Part shown: positions 45,026-55,221 of the stretch, one piece after another
Position numbering within the stretch: the stretch's first letter is position 1
Layout: each line of letters begins with the position of its first letter
NCBI RefSeq assembly: GCF_022678625.1
Contig: NZ_JALBYQ010000003.1
Location: 1-64,000, forward strand
Reading direction: 5' to 3'
Length of the DNA: 64,000 nt
From: Aliiroseovarius subalbicans
GTDB lineage: Bacteria; Pseudomonadota; Alphaproteobacteria; Rhodobacterales; Rhodobacteraceae
Program-made: the position numbers and the translations under genes
Notes under the pieces: model-generated
Told to the model about the DNA's origin: nothing
What the model saw: the letters and a program-made list of their open reading frames with translations, nothing else
Databases searched by the model: none

Positions 45026-46777
45026 CTATGGCAGCCCCGCCGGGTCCTCCCGCTCAAGATCGCGTATCGCGGACGGTGTGTCCTGCGCCTTGGCCAGAGA
45101 CCAGCGGATGCGCGTCGCATAATCCATTGCGACGCCAGATAGAACCACTTGTTTGGTCGCACGGGGCTTCAAACGGTTTTTTTCCAGGTAAACGCTGCTT
45201 TCGAGCGTCAATTCGCCCACCCCGTCAAAGCGCAGCACCCAGATTTCTCCGCTTTTCAGCGCCATCGACACGGCGGTGCCGCCCAGGTCCAGCTCGGCGT
45301 CGACGTCCGGGTGCAGGTGAAACCGGATGCTGTAAGCGATGCCTTGCAGCGCGACCCGGTCCAACGCCTGGCTGAACAGCTGCTGATCCGCCTCGCCGAT
45401 CGCGGCCAGCGTATCTTCGCCACGGATGTCGCGTCCATCCACGCTCAACTCAATGCGCCGGATGTGGGTCAAGCCGTGGCTGAGCAGATAGCCGTCATGC
45501 CCGGCGACAAAGCCCGAAAGCCCGTCTTCGGCGATGTGCTGAATGCGCACGTCGCGCGGCGCTTCGACAATCAGCGAACGCGCCACCCCGTCCACCGTTT
45601 CCGGCGGACCCAGACGAGCTGTGCTCAACCCCTCAATTCCCAGTGTCGAATGCGATGGGGTCGCACGACCCGCCCTGCGCCATGCCTCGCCGAAATGCGC
45701 GCCGGAACCGCAGTTCACGATCAAGGGACGCCGCCCGGAGGTCACCTCGATCGCCAGAGTAGAGGCATGGGCGTTGACGGAAGCTGCCCCAGGCGGTGGC
45801 GCCGCAGCATCCATGATGATTGAACTGCGACCGGCCGACAGCCTTGCGTAGCCCATCGACAAGCCAACATTCACACTGGCACGCACGCCCGAGGTGGCCA
45901 GCGCATGATCCAAACGGCCTTCAAGCCCGCGCCCACCACCGTGAAACCGCGCCAAGCCGCCATCCGAATGGCGCAACGCGCGCAGGGTGGGGGCGATGCG
46001 TTCAATCGCGGCCAAATGCTCGCCCGCCGCCATGCGCCCGGCCTCGGACAGGGCCGAAGCGGCCCAGTTCAGCAAGGTGAAGACCTCTAGCAACTCTTCA
46101 GGGTTGCGGGTGGGAATGCCACCCTCGGCATCAATCTGGTCGGCACATTCGCGCGCCAGGGCCTGCATGGCAGGGTCGACATGCGCCTCCATCCCGGTCA
46201 GGGACAGCCCGGCATAGATCAGCCCGGTCAGCGCCTCGAATCGGGGAAGGCCCGGCGATGCGGCCTGCCAGCGCTTCGATAGGAAAATCGTCTGCTGGCC
46301 CAGCGAGCGAAAGAAATCAAAACTTTCGTCGCCCTCCTGCCCGCTCATCAAAAACAGCGCGTGATTGATCCAGCGGATCAGCCGCCGCCCCGTCAGGTCC
46401 GGCGTCCAACCCGGCCCCTTGCCCCCGCCATAAAGCGCGATCCATTCCGCCAGCCAAGCCTGCGCCCGCCGGCGCGCTTCAAGATCGCCAAGCGAGGCCA
46501 GATCGTCCAGCCAGGTAAAACCTTGAACCTCTTCGGCGAAGCTGGGTGACGGAGGGGTAATCTGCCAGATCGACGCCGCCTCATCCGTCACATGGTGCCC
46601 GGCGAACAGGAAGTTGCCCGACACGAGTTGCTTGCCCCGGGCGAACGACCCGATGGTGCGCGGTTCGGGCTGGCTGACGAACCCGGTTGCGGGGCGCGCA
46701 CGCGCGGCCCGGCGGGCATGCCACCGATTCGCCCAACGCACCCGACGTCGGGAAAGCTTGTCTTGTTTATGCGACAC
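45026..46777 (-). CDS. Heparinase II/III family protein
   Basis: This 583-residue protein has the (alpha/alpha) toroid N-domain with [12 protein letters not shown] and [10 protein letters not shown], and the C-terminal beta-sandwich of heparinase II/III ([40 protein letters not shown]). Heparinase-fold lyases cut uronate-containing polysaccharides, but this conserved alphaproteobacterial form has no signal peptide. The start is uncertain: GTG at 46777, preceded by AGGCGAGG, is preferred over ATG at 46798. It lies between rsmB and purH in a gene order that I know from this family. Confidence 0.85.
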   Translation of the reverse strand: MSHKQDKLSRRRVRWANRWHARRAARARPATGFVSQPEPRTIGSFARGKQLVSGNFLFAGHHVTDEAASIWQITPPSPSFAEEVQGFTWLDDLASLGDLEARRRAQAWLAEWIALYGGGKGPGWTPDLTGRRLIRWINHALFLMSGQEGDESFDFFRSLGQQTIFLSKRWQAASPGLPRFEALTGLIYAGLSLTGMEAHVDPAMQALARECADQIDAEGGIPTRNPEELLEVFTLLNWAASALSEAGRMAAGEHLAAIERIAPTLRALRHSDGGLARFHGGGRGLEGRLDHALATSGVRASVNVGLSMGYARLSAGRSSIIMDAAAPPPGAASVNAHASTLAIEVTSGRRPLIVNCGSGAHFGEAWRRAGRATPSHSTLGIEGLSTARLGPPETVDGVARSLIVEAPRDVRIQHIAEDGLSGFVAGHDGYLLSHGLTHIRRIELSVDGRDIRGEDTLAAIGEADQQLFSQALDRVALQGIAYSIRFHLHPDVDAELDLGGTAVSMALKSGEIWVLRFDGVGELTLESSVYLEKNRLKPRATKQVVLSGVAMDYATRIRWSLAKAQDTPSAIRDLEREDPAGLP

Positions 46778-46854
46778 TGCGCGCCTCGCCTTTGCCATTT
46801 GCGGCTGTTGTTGGCGCCGATCATACGCGGGATGCCCCGCGCTGTCATGCCCGT

Positions 46855-48096
46855 TCAGGCCGGTTTGCGCATTGCAGTGATGAAGAACCCGTCCATGCCG
46901 CCCTTGTCGGCCCAGAAATCAGGCCGCGTGCGCAGACCTTCATCGCCGATCCAGGCCGGATCGACGCCGGGGATCGCCAGCGCGTCCAGCTCCAGCGTCA
47001 GCCCCGGATGGCGGCCTAAAGCGTCGCGCACCTGCTCCTCGCCTTCATCAATCAGAAGGCTACAGGTGCAGAACACCAGCCGCCCCCCCGGTTTGAGCAA
47101 CCCCAGCGCGCGATCGATCAGGTATTCCTGCAATTCGAACAGGCCCGGAAAGTCGCTGCCGTCCTTGGCATAGGGCAGGTCCGGGTGGCGCCGGATCGTG
47201 CCCGTTGCGGTGCAAGGCGCATCCAGCAGCACGGCATCGAATGGCCCGCCTTCGTATTCCAGCGCGTCTGACACGACCAGCTCGGCGCTCAACCCGCAGC
47301 GTGCCAGGTTCTCGCCCACCCGCGCCATGCGCGTCTCCGAGATGTCCACCGCAACCACGTCGGCGCCCGTGGCAGCCAGCTGCATCGTCTTGCCGCCGGG
47401 GGCGGCGCACAGGTCCAGCACGCGTTCCCCCGTGGTGGCGTTCAACACCTTCGCGGGCAGCGCCGCGGCCACGTCCTGCACCCACCAGGCGCCCGCGTCA
47501 TAGCCGGGCAGCGCGGTGACCATACCGACATCGCGCACGCGCACAGATCCGGTCGGCAAAGCCTCGCCGAAATCCAAACCCCCCTTAGGTGTCAGGTCCA
47601 ACGGAGCACCGGCAAAGTGCGCGACCTCCATCGCCTCGACACTGGCCTTGCCATAGTCGTCGATCAGCGGCTTGCGCAGCCATTTCGGCAGGCGCGGCAC
47701 AGGAAGCGTGTCCCATTTGGCCACGTCGACCTTGCGCAGAACCGCGTTGACCAGCCCGGACATGCGCTGGGTGGCGCCGTTGGCCTTGGCAATCTCGACG
47801 CAGGAATTCACCACACCGTGCGATGCCCCGCCGGCGCACAGTTCGACCACGCCCAGGCGCAGGATGTTCAGCACGCGAAGCGGCGGGCGCTTCTTCAAAT
47901 GCGGACCCAACAGGCGGTCGGCCCGGTCCATGCCACGCAAGGTGGAAAGAACCAGCCGTTGCACCCGCGCACGATCCTCGGGCGGCAGGCTTTCGACCCG
48001 TTTCGGCAGCACTTCGGACAACAGCCGCCCATGCTCGATCACATCCCCCAACAGGTCTACCACCACCTTGCGGGGCTTTGCCGCGTCCGACACCAT
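46855..48096 (-). CDS. RsmB/NOP family rRNA cytosine-C5 methyltransferase
   Basis: This 413-residue SAM-dependent enzyme probably methylates a cytosine in 16S rRNA. The N-terminal 135 residues resemble the NusB fold of RsmB. The SAM-binding motif is LDLCAAPGGKTMQ. The catalytic pair of cysteines lies in DAPCTATGTIRRHPD and VFCTCSLL, as in all RsmB-type enzymes. It diverges from the SDHAF4 gene and runs toward the heparinase-like gene. A hairpin (CGCGGG/CCCGCG, 46826-46841) lies after its stop. Confidence 0.93.
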   Translation of the reverse strand: MVSDAAKPRKVVVDLLGDVIEHGRLLSEVLPKRVESLPPEDRARVQRLVLSTLRGMDRADRLLGPHLKKRPPLRVLNILRLGVVELCAGGASHGVVNSCVEIAKANGATQRMSGLVNAVLRKVDVAKWDTLPVPRLPKWLRKPLIDDYGKASVEAMEVAHFAGAPLDLTPKGGLDFGEALPTGSVRVRDVGMVTALPGYDAGAWWVQDVAAALPAKVLNATTGERVLDLCAAPGGKTMQLAATGADVVAVDISETRMARVGENLARCGLSAELVVSDALEYEGGPFDAVLLDAPCTATGTIRRHPDLPYAKDGSDFPGLFELQEYLIDRALGLLKPGGRLVFCTCSLLIDEGEEQVRDALGRHPGLTLELDALAIPGVDPAWIGDEGLRTRPDFWADKGGMDGFFITAMRKPA

Positions 48097-48165
48097 GTGC
48101 TGTCCCTTTGCCTTTGTTCGGCCCCCGGCCTATATCAAAGCCGAAACGTCCTCAAGGAATGCCCG

Positions 48166-48348
48166 ATGACTGACGAGCGCAAAGATCTGCCCCCCGCCGC
48201 CCAGCGCGCCCTGGCCGAGGCCGACGCGCGCCGCAAAGCGGCCGAGGCGGAGGCCAAGGCCCGCCCCAAGGAATACGGTGGGCGCGACGGGCCAGAGCCT
48301 GTGCGCTTTGGCGATTGGGAAAAGAAGGGCATCGCGATCGATTTCTGA
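48166..48348 (+). CDS. DUF1674 / succinate dehydrogenase assembly factor 4-like protein
   Basis: This 60-residue charged protein ends with the family signature GPEPVRFGDWEKKGIAIDF and has the preceding GGRDGPEP. DUF1674 proteins are homologs of SDHAF4, which helps flavinate the succinate dehydrogenase flavoprotein and shields it during assembly. The alanine- and lysine-rich N-terminal half is a predicted helix. The gene diverges from rsmB. No sdh gene is near, which is usual for this family. Confidence 0.88.
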   Translation: MTDERKDLPPAAQRALAEADARRKAAEAEAKARPKEYGGRDGPEPVRFGDWEKKGIAIDF

Positions 48349-48472
48349 TCCGTTTCCGATCTGCGTCCTTGCCATAATCTGGCCATCAAAACCCGCTATC
48401 GTCCGGACGTCTGCGCCTGAAACGGCCAGACGGGGGCTTTGTTTGTGCGGCGATGCAACGCCGGAGGACCAG

Positions 48473-49147
48473 ATGGATCAGATCAAACCGGACACGGATG
48501 ACCCGGACATGGCCGCGATTCGCGGCATGATGCAAGCGCAAGGAACACCGCCTGCGCCCCCCCAACCTACGGCCCAGGCCAGCCCCGTCGACACGCCGCG
48601 ACCGGCGCCACAACCACGGGCCCCACAACAAGAGCCGGATCGCGCGGTTTCACACGCGCCAAAACCGCGTGCTAAAACACGGAAAGAATCGAAGGCAAAA
48701 GCGCGGGCGACCAGCCTGATCCGCAAGGCGATGACCGCCCTGTCGCTCCGTATTCACGCCTTTGTCAGCCGACCGGACGCCCCGCGTATGATGGCCCTTG
48801 CGATGTTGGTGGTTGTGTTCATATGGCGCCCCGGCTTCGTGGTCGGAATGGCCGTTCTGGCCCTGCTTATCGCCGCAATTGTCTATTTTTCGCTTGGCCC
48901 AGAACGGGTGGCCCAAATGGTTGCGGCCTGGCATGGTCGGCTTGCCGCCCGCGATCCTGACCGCGCCGAGGTCCTGCGCCTGCGCGCCGCCTGGGTCAGC
49001 AAAAGAATCGCCACCCTGGTCAACCGCCTGCCGAACCGTTGGACCGCCGGGCTGTATCTGCCCGATTTCGAACCCGAAGGTGAAATGCCCGAAGCGATGG
49101 ACAACGATCCGTTCGACCGACTGGTGCCGCAAAGCGAACTGACCTGA
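48473..49147 (+). CDS. Hypothetical membrane protein with proline-rich N-terminus
   Basis: This 224-residue protein has a proline- and alanine-rich acidic head (about residues 20-70), a basic segment (KPRAKTRKESKAKARA) and two closely spaced hydrophobic helices (about residues 103-140). A charged C-terminal domain follows that ends DPFDRLVPQSELT. No named domain was recognised. GGAGG before the ATG at 48473 supports the start. It lies between the SDHAF4-like gene and the convergent dapB. Function unknown. Confidence 0.78.
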   Translation: MDQIKPDTDDPDMAAIRGMMQAQGTPPAPPQPTAQASPVDTPRPAPQPRAPQQEPDRAVSHAPKPRAKTRKESKAKARATSLIRKAMTALSLRIHAFVSRPDAPRMMALAMLVVVFIWRPGFVVGMAVLALLIAAIVYFSLGPERVAQMVAAWHGRLAARDPDRAEVLRLRAAWVSKRIATLVNRLPNRWTAGLYLPDFEPEGEMPEAMDNDPFDRLVPQSELT

Positions 49148-49166
49148 GCCGAGGACGCCCGGGGGA

Positions 49167-49976
49167 CTACAGCCCCAGCACGTCCATCATGTCGTATTCG
49201 CCGGGTTTCTGGCCCTGCCCCCACAGCGCGGCCTTCAGCGCGCCACGGGCAAAGATGGCCCGGTCGGTGGCGACGTGGCGCAGGGTGATACGTTCTCCGT
49301 CGGCTGCGAACAGCACGTCATGTTCCCCGACGATGTCACCGCCACGAATGGCGCTAAACCCGATGTCGCCGCGCTTGCGTGCGCCGGTGATGCCGTCACG
49401 ACCCCGGTCGGCGACCCGATCCAGTTTCACGCCGCGCCCTTCGGCGGCGGCCTCGCCCAGCATCAACGCGGTGCCGGACGGCGCGTCGACCTTGTGGCGA
49501 TGATGCGCCTCGATCACCTCAACGTCGAAATCTTCGTCCAGAGCCGCAGCCACCTTTTTCGTGAGCTGAACCAACAGGTTGACGCCAAGGGACATGTTGC
49601 CCGCCCGCACAATCGTCGCATGGCGCGCGGCGGGTTTCAGCTTGGCCAGGTCTTCGTCACTCAGCCCCGTGGTGCCAATCACGTGGACCGCACGGGCCTG
49701 CGCGGCCAGTTCGGCCATCGCGATGGTGGCGGCGGGCGCGGTGAAATCGATCACCGCTTGCGCCTTCGACATCGCCTCAAGGGCATCGTCACTGACAACA
49801 CAGCCCAGCGCTTGCCCGCCCATGCATTCGCCGATGTCACGGCCCAGCCACTCATGGCCCGGGCGCTCCAACGCGCCGACCAGTCGCGCGGCGGGCGACG
49901 CCTCAACGGCTTTCACAAGCATCTGCCCCATCCGGCCCGATGCCCCCATCACCACGATCCCCGGCAGATCTGTCAT
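49167..49976 (-). CDS. dapB: 4-hydroxy-tetrahydrodipicolinate reductase
   Basis: This 269-residue enzyme reduces the lysine and diaminopimelate precursor with NAD(P)H. Its nucleotide-binding start [15 protein letters not shown], the middle [11 protein letters not shown] and the substrate-binding catalytic motif [15 protein letters not shown] are all present. Length is normal. GGAGA sits before the ATG. It is divergent from rbfA. Lysine synthesis here contrasts with the saccharopine degradation pair 15 kb away. Confidence 0.97.
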   Translation of the reverse strand: MTDLPGIVVMGASGRMGQMLVKAVEASPAARLVGALERPGHEWLGRDIGECMGGQALGCVVSDDALEAMSKAQAVIDFTAPAATIAMAELAAQARAVHVIGTTGLSDEDLAKLKPAARHATIVRAGNMSLGVNLLVQLTKKVAAALDEDFDVEVIEAHHRHKVDAPSGTALMLGEAAAEGRGVKLDRVADRGRDGITGARKRGDIGFSAIRGGDIVGEHDVLFAADGERITLRHVATDRAIFARGALKAALWGQGQKPGEYDMMDVLGL

Positions 49977-50071
49977 GTCATCTCTCCTTCGCTTGCCTTC
50001 GGTCTACCGCGCCGCGGGTCCCCGTGCAAACCCCTGTTGCACAACGCCCCGAACGCGCCTAAATGCCCCCC

Positions 50072-50482
50072 ATGGCAAAGAACCGTTTCAATGAACACGC
50101 AGGGCCCTCGCAGCGACAGTTGCGCGTGGGCGAACTGATCCGTCGCACCTTGTCCGAGGTGCTGATGCGCGGCGACATCCACGACCCGGACCTGAACCGC
50201 ATGTCGATCACGGTCAGCGAAGCGCGGATCACGTCCGATATGCGCATCGCCACGATCTATGTGCTGCCGCTGGGGGGCAAGAACACCGACGAAGCGATCC
50301 AGCTGCTGGCGCGCAACGCCTATGAGCTGCGCCGCATCCTGGGCAAGGTCGCCAAGCTCAAGCACACGCCAGAACTGCGCTTCATGCCTGATGAGACCTT
50401 CGACCGAATGGACGAAACCAGCCGCCTTCTGGGACAGGACGCCGTTCAGCGCGACCTGGCCAGGGGCGACGAGGAAGACTGA
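50072..50482 (+). CDS. rbfA: 30S ribosome-binding factor RbfA
   Basis: This 136-residue KH-fold protein binds the immature 30S subunit and helps mature the 5' end of 16S rRNA during cold adaptation. Typical motifs are [18 protein letters not shown] near the start and the domain end [14 protein letters not shown]. The ATG at 50072 gives MAKNRF, the usual start; another ATG lies 9 bp upstream. Its stop codon overlaps the truB start (TGATG). Confidence 0.95.
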   Translation: MAKNRFNEHAGPSQRQLRVGELIRRTLSEVLMRGDIHDPDLNRMSITVSEARITSDMRIATIYVLPLGGKNTDEAIQLLARNAYELRRILGKVAKLKHTPELRFMPDETFDRMDETSRLLGQDAVQRDLARGDEED

Positions 50483-51387
50483 TGGCCCGCCGCAAAAAGG
50501 GGCGCGACATCCATGGCTGGCTGATCGTCGACAAACCCGCCGGGATTTCCTCGAACGCCGTGGTCAACAAAGTGCGCTGGGCGATGGACGCCAAGAAGGC
50601 GGGCCATGCCGGCACGCTGGACCCCGAAGCCACCGGCGTTCTGGCCGTGGCGCTGGGTGAGGCGACCAAGACCGTGCCCTATATCACCGACGCGCTGAAG
50701 GCCTATCGTTTCACCGTGCGGCTGGGGCAGGCGACCAACACAGACGACGCCGAGGGCGAAGTAACCGCCGACAGCGACACGCGGCCCGATGATGATGCCA
50801 TCCGCGCCGCCCTGCCCGCCTTTATCGGCGACATCATGCAAGTACCGCCGAAGTTCTCAGCGGTGAAGATCGACGGCGAACGCGCCTATAAACGCGCACG
50901 CGACGACGAAGAGTTTGAGATCGCCGCCCGCCCTTTGTGGGTCGATAAGCTGGTGATGGTCGAACGCCCGGACGCCGACCACGTGACGCTGGAGCTAACC
51001 TGCGGCAAGGGCGGATACGTGCGCGCCATCGCCCGCGATCTGGGTGACGCGCTGGGCTGTTTCGGCCATGTGCGTACCCTTCGCCGGATCTGGTCGGGAC
51101 CGTTCGACGCCGAGGATGGCGTGTCGATGGAGCTTGTCGAAAAGCTGGCTAAGACCGGGGAGCTTGACCAATATCTGCATCCGCTGGAACAAGGCCTGGT
51201 CGATCTTCCCGAGCTGAAAACCAACGTGGAAGGCGCGACCCGCCTGCGCCACGGCAACCCGGGGCTGGTGATCACCTCGGACGTGGAATACGGCGACGAA
51301 GCCTGGGCGTCCTTCGAGGGTAAAGCGGTGGCCGTGGGCACCTACCGCTCAGGCGAATTGCACCCCAGCCGCGTGTTCAATCAATGA
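50482..51387 (+). CDS. truB: tRNA pseudouridine55 synthase TruB
   Basis: This 301-residue enzyme makes pseudouridine 55 in the T loop of tRNAs. The catalytic aspartate lies in [14 protein letters not shown], the start is [14 protein letters not shown], and a C-terminal PUA-like tail closes the chain. It is translationally coupled to rbfA. Its last 11 bp overlap the 3' end of the convergent deoA gene. Confidence 0.97.
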   Translation: MARRKKGRDIHGWLIVDKPAGISSNAVVNKVRWAMDAKKAGHAGTLDPEATGVLAVALGEATKTVPYITDALKAYRFTVRLGQATNTDDAEGEVTADSDTRPDDDAIRAALPAFIGDIMQVPPKFSAVKIDGERAYKRARDDEEFEIAARPLWVDKLVMVERPDADHVTLELTCGKGGYVRAIARDLGDALGCFGHVRTLRRIWSGPFDAEDGVSMELVEKLAKTGELDQYLHPLEQGLVDLPELKTNVEGATRLRHGNPGLVITSDVEYGDEAWASFEGKAVAVGTYRSGELHPSRVFNQ

Positions 51388-52684
51388 TCTTCAAGACCGG
51401 CATGGGCACATCCGTGGCCTCGCCAATCTGATAGGCCGCCAGCACCTGCGCCTCGGCGGCGTCTGCTTGCGCCGCGTCATCGGCGTGGATCATGCACAGG
51501 GGACCGCCTTTTACGACCTCAACCCCCAGGTCCAGCAAGCCGGTCAAACCGACCGCCGGGTTCACCACATCATCAGCACGGCGGCGTCCGCCGCCCAGCT
51601 CGACCACGGCCAAACCGACCTCACGCGTGGCAATCGCCCGCACATGACCGGACGAGGGCGCCAGCACCGGGCGGGTCAGTTTCGCCTTCGTCAGATGGCT
51701 TTGGTGGGTTTCGATGAAATCCGACGGCCCACCGAGTGCCGCGACCATGCGGTCGAACACCTCGGCCGCGCGACCGGTTTCCAGTGCGGCGCGCGCGGCG
51801 GTAACACCGGCAGCGCGGTCGGGTTGCAGCCCCGCCGTCACCAACATTTCACCGCATAGGGCCAACGTGACCTCCTGAAGCCGCGCATCACGCCGGGCGC
51901 CAGTAAGAAACTCGACCGCATTCACCACCTCCAGCGCGTTCCCCGCCGCCGAGGCAAGCGGTTGGTTCATGTCGGTGATCAACGCGTGACAGGGCAGGCC
52001 GGCGGCGCGCGCGACCCCGGTGATCGCGCCCGCCAGCTCCTCGGCCCGGTCAAAACTCTCCATGAAGGCGCCGTTGCCGCATTTCACATCCATCACCAGG
52101 CTGCCCAGCCCGGCTGCCAGTTTCTTGGACAGGATCGAGGCGGTGATCAACGGCACGCTTTCCACCGTCGCGGTCACATCGCGAATGCCGTAAAACCGTT
52201 TGTCCGCCGGGGCGAGGTCGCCGGTCTGACCGATGATGGCACAGCCGACTTCGGCCACGACTTTACGCAACAGGTCATTGTCCGGCTGGGTCGCATAGCC
52301 TGGGATCGCGTCCATCTTGTCGAGCGTCCCGCCGGTATGACCCAGCCCCCGACCAGAGATCATCGGCACATAGCCGCCACAGGCGGCCACGATGGGCGCC
52401 AGCATAAGGGAAACGTTGTCGCCCACACCGCCAGTCGAATGCTTGTCCACCGCCGGGCCGGGCAGGTCGTCCCATTTGAACACGTCGCCGCTGTCACGCA
52501 TCGCCAGCGTCAGGGCTGCGGCCTCGTCATGATCCATTCCGCGCCACAGCACGGCCATGGCGAAGGCCGCCACCTGCCCTTCGCTGGCCGCGCCCGAGGT
52601 GATCCCCGCCACCATCTCGCCGATATCCTCCCGGCTCAGCGGTTCGGCATCACGTTTCTTGCGAATGATCTCGGCAAACAGCAT
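51377..52684 (-). CDS. deoA: Thymidine phosphorylase
   Basis: This 435-residue enzyme cleaves thymidine to thymine and 2-deoxyribose-1-phosphate in pyrimidine salvage. The glycine-rich signature [12 protein letters not shown] is intact, followed by [18 protein letters not shown]. Length is normal for the bacterial pyrimidine phosphorylase family. The ATG at 52684 follows AAAGGA; the frame extends 13 codons further without support. Its stop lies inside the last codons of truB. Confidence 0.95.
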   Translation of the reverse strand: MLFAEIIRKKRDAEPLSREDIGEMVAGITSGAASEGQVAAFAMAVLWRGMDHDEAAALTLAMRDSGDVFKWDDLPGPAVDKHSTGGVGDNVSLMLAPIVAACGGYVPMISGRGLGHTGGTLDKMDAIPGYATQPDNDLLRKVVAEVGCAIIGQTGDLAPADKRFYGIRDVTATVESVPLITASILSKKLAAGLGSLVMDVKCGNGAFMESFDRAEELAGAITGVARAAGLPCHALITDMNQPLASAAGNALEVVNAVEFLTGARRDARLQEVTLALCGEMLVTAGLQPDRAAGVTAARAALETGRAAEVFDRMVAALGGPSDFIETHQSHLTKAKLTRPVLAPSSGHVRAIATREVGLAVVELGGGRRRADDVVNPAVGLTGLLDLGVEVVKGGPLCMIHADDAAQADAAEAQVLAAYQIGEATDVPMPVLKIID

Positions 52685-52786
52685 GGGATGTCCTTTCGTA
52701 AACCAACAGTGTTCACGCGCCATGCGAAAACCGCAAGCCCTTGTTGACCCTTGTCATCTGGCGCCTGCGGGGCGAAAACCGGGCGC

Positions 52787-53293
52787 ATGATCACGCGAGA
52801 GTTTCAAAAGGGCGATGCCCATTCCACCGCCGTCTATTCGGATTGCGAGAAATACCGCTACATGCTGACCCGAACCTGGGACGCGGCCGGGAAGAAGGCG
52901 TTGTTCATAATGCTGAACCCGTCGACAGCGACCGAAGTGCAGAACGACCCGACGGTTGAGCGCTGCGAACGCCGTGCGCGCACGCTGGGATTCGGCGCGT
53001 TTCGGGTAACGAACATCTTCGCCTGGCGCGACACCGACCCGAAGAAGATGCGCGCAGCTGTGGACCCGGTGGGCCCGGCCAACGATGCCGCGATCGTCGA
53101 CAGTTGTCCCTGGGCGGACCAAATCATCTGCGCCTGGGGCGCCCATGGCGACCACCTGGATCGCGGGCGCCAGATCGAGGCGCTGATGCGTGCCACCAAG
53201 TTGCCGCTGTTTCACCTGGGCCTGACAAAGGCAGGGCACCCGAAACACCCGCTTTATATCGCCTACAGCCAACAGCCCGAACCATGGGGCTGA
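52787..53293 (+). CDS. DUF1643 family protein
   Basis: This 168-residue soluble protein has the DUF1643 signatures LFIMLNPSTAT, DPTVERCERRA and FRVTNIFAWRDTDP, then a C-terminal PKHPLYI motif. The family is widespread in bacteria and phages, and its function is not known. The start at 52787 is preferred because an earlier in-frame start would extend into the deoA promoter region. It diverges from deoA and converges on an RTX gene. Confidence 0.85.
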   Translation: MITREFQKGDAHSTAVYSDCEKYRYMLTRTWDAAGKKALFIMLNPSTATEVQNDPTVERCERRARTLGFGAFRVTNIFAWRDTDPKKMRAAVDPVGPANDAAIVDSCPWADQIICAWGAHGDHLDRGRQIEALMRATKLPLFHLGLTKAGHPKHPLYIAYSQQPEPWG

Positions 53294-53359
53294 CACCCCA
53301 ATCGAACGGGGGCTCCCGCCCGTCGTCGACCCTGAGGGGGCTCCTCCCGTTGGGCTAAG

Positions 53360-53378
53360 CCCGCGCCAAAGGCGCGGG
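53360..53378. terminator. Strong hairpin between convergent DUF1643 and RTX genes
   Basis: CCCGCGCC (53360-53367) pairs perfectly with GGCGCGGG (53371-53378) around AAA. No U-run is seen, but the position between two convergent stops suits transcription arrest. The GC-rich DNA before it (53294-53359) holds further imperfect inverted repeats of REP-like character. Confidence 0.5.
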
Positions 53379-53405
53379 TCCGGAGCGCCCGCCTGACCCA
53401 TGTGG

Positions 53406-54794
53406 TCAGCGGAACACGTCCTCGCGCACTTCAACGTAGACGTCCGCCGTCGTCGCGTTTGCCGCGCCGTGAAGAACGGCCACGATATCGCCATTGACGG
53501 TCACCACGCCGTCTTCACCGTCCTCAGACGGCTGCACGTCTAGAATGATATCGCCATAAGTCAGGGAAGGGTTTAGCTGAACCCGCAGGAAATCCTCGCC
53601 GATTTCGAAATCCGTCACCTCGGCATGTCCCGCCCCGCTGGCTTCGTCGAAGTAGAGCCAGAACACGTCATTGCCCGTGCCGCCCGTGGCGGTATCGGCG
53701 CGGTCGATCACCAGGGTGTCGTTGCCCGCGCCCCCGTCCAGCGTGTCGACCTTGTCGTCGATATGCCAACTGAAGGCGTGCCGTTCGGCGCCGGTGTCTT
53801 CGTCCATCACGCCCTTGTGGTCGATCATGTCATCCCCGTCGCCGCCCAAAAGCGTGTCTGCCCCCAGGCCGCCACTGATGTCGTCATTGCCGCCGCCGCC
53901 GTCGATCACGTCATCGTCGGGTTCTTCAGACCCGTCGACATGAACGCCGCCCTTGATTATTTCGTCCGCGTCGCCGCCGGTGATCGTGTCGTTGCCCGCC
54001 CCACCGTCAAGATAGGCCGCGGCGCCATCGCCGCCGGTGATCGTATCGGCCCCGTCGCCGCCAAAGACCGCCGCGGCGCCTTCGCCTACGTCGATTGTGT
54101 CGTCGCCGTCGCCACCGAAAGCATAGGCGGCCTCATCCCCGGTTGAGATCGCATCGTCCCCGTCGCCGCCATCAACCACGTTCAGGTCGCCTTGCGTTTG
54201 CACCAGAGGCGTGCCCGAGAAGGCGTCAAGCGACCCTTCGCCCGTACCTTCGATGCCGTCATCGTCCAACGCAAATTCATCCGCGTCGGCGCCCAGCACG
54301 TTGTCGGTCGGGTCGTTCAGGAACATGTCGAGGTCTTCCAGACCCGCCACCGCATCCGCGTCCCGCATCAGGCCCTGCTCCAGCGCTGAGGCGTTGGAGG
54401 GCATGTCTTCGCCAATCTCGTCAATCGGCTCCAGAACCGTGGCGGGATCGATCTCGGAGCCGGGCTCCTCGGGCGGAGCGTCATCGCCGGTCGAAGGCTT
54501 TAGCACCGTGGCGGGATCGACGTCATCGCCCGGTTCGTCTGGGGGGGTATCATCGCCGGTGCTGGGTTGCAGAGAGTTTTCGGCGTCCGGTTCACCGGTC
54601 ACCCCGGCCTGTTCGGGGGTTTCCGCGATGATGGCAGGGCGCTGGATCATGTCACCGACATCCATGAACTCACCAGTGCCGCCCTCGTCCATCGCGGCGT
54701 CATCTTCTTCAGCCTCTGCATCTTCACCCCCGTCAAAAACATCTGACAGGAACATCAGGGGCAACAGACCCAACAACAATAAACCATACATCAT
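53406..54794 (-). CDS. RTX calcium-binding protein with N-terminal hydrophobic anchor
   Basis: This 462-residue protein begins with a short hydrophobic segment (YGLLLLGLLPLMFLSDVF) directly followed by an acidic linker rich in D, E and P. Within the linker a 23-residue unit (PSTGDD-x-PP-x-EPG-x3-DPATVL) occurs twice. RTX nonapeptides (GGDGDD, GGAGNDT, GGDGDDMID) follow in the middle and a beta-rich tail with VTDFEIGEDFLRV at the end. The start at 54794 follows AAGGTGG. Its hydrophobic head is shared with the RTX protein at 55222-56049. It could be membrane-anchored rather than type I secreted. Confidence 0.82.
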   Translation of the reverse strand: MMYGLLLLGLLPLMFLSDVFDGGEDAEAEEDDAAMDEGGTGEFMDVGDMIQRPAIIAETPEQAGVTGEPDAENSLQPSTGDDTPPDEPGDDVDPATVLKPSTGDDAPPEEPGSEIDPATVLEPIDEIGEDMPSNASALEQGLMRDADAVAGLEDLDMFLNDPTDNVLGADADEFALDDDGIEGTGEGSLDAFSGTPLVQTQGDLNVVDGGDGDDAISTGDEAAYAFGGDGDDTIDVGEGAAAVFGGDGADTITGGDGAAAYLDGGAGNDTITGGDADEIIKGGVHVDGSEEPDDDVIDGGGGNDDISGGLGADTLLGGDGDDMIDHKGVMDEDTGAERHAFSWHIDDKVDTLDGGAGNDTLVIDRADTATGGTGNDVFWLYFDEASGAGHAEVTDFEIGEDFLRVQLNPSLTYGDIILDVQPSEDGEDGVVTVNGDIVAVLHGAANATTADVYVEVREDVFR

Positions 54795-54921
54795 GGCGAC
54801 CACCTTGAAACACCCAACCTCGGTCCGTAGGATAGCAGAAAGCGGTCGTTTCCCAATTAAATTCTGGAAACAATTCAACATTAACAATGAGTTATCAAAC
54901 AGTTAACGCGAGGCGGGCAAA

Positions 54922-55221
54922 ATGACAGAGACCGGGCAGAAGACCCAGATCAACCCAGATCTTGCGGCAGAAGTTCACGTGCTGCGACAGGAGCTTGCGC
55001 GGCTCAACGACCACCGGTTCCTCCGGTTCCAGAACAGCCTCTGGCGGCTGGGCCTCTACCAGTTCTATCGCGGGCTGGCCTTCGGCCTGGGGTCCGTGGT
55101 CGGCGCGACGCTTCTGGTTGCGCTACTGATCAACATGCTGTCGTCGATCGATTTCATTCCGGTGATCGGGGATTGGGCGCAGCGAGTCATCGATCAGCTA
55201 AACGCCAACAGTCAGCCCTGA
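54922..55221 (+). CDS. DUF5665 family small membrane protein
   Basis: This 99-residue protein has a helical N-terminal half (LRQELARLNDHRFLRFQNS) and one hydrophobic helix (GSVVGATLLVALLINML), then the ending VIGDWAQRVIDQL. It matches the DUF5665 family of short single-pass proteins. Its stop codon directly abuts the stop codon of the convergent RTX gene, with no base between. It diverges from the other RTX gene across a 127-bp AT-rich gap. Function unknown. Confidence 0.8.
   Translation: MTETGQKTQINPDLAAEVHVLRQELARLNDHRFLRFQNSLWRLGLYQFYRGLAFGLGSVVGATLLVALLINMLSSIDFIPVIGDWAQRVIDQLNANSQP

Noticed and set aside
47617-48165. Upstream extension of the SDHAF4-like frame
   Set aside because: It runs antisense through rsmB; the family starts at the ATG at 48166.
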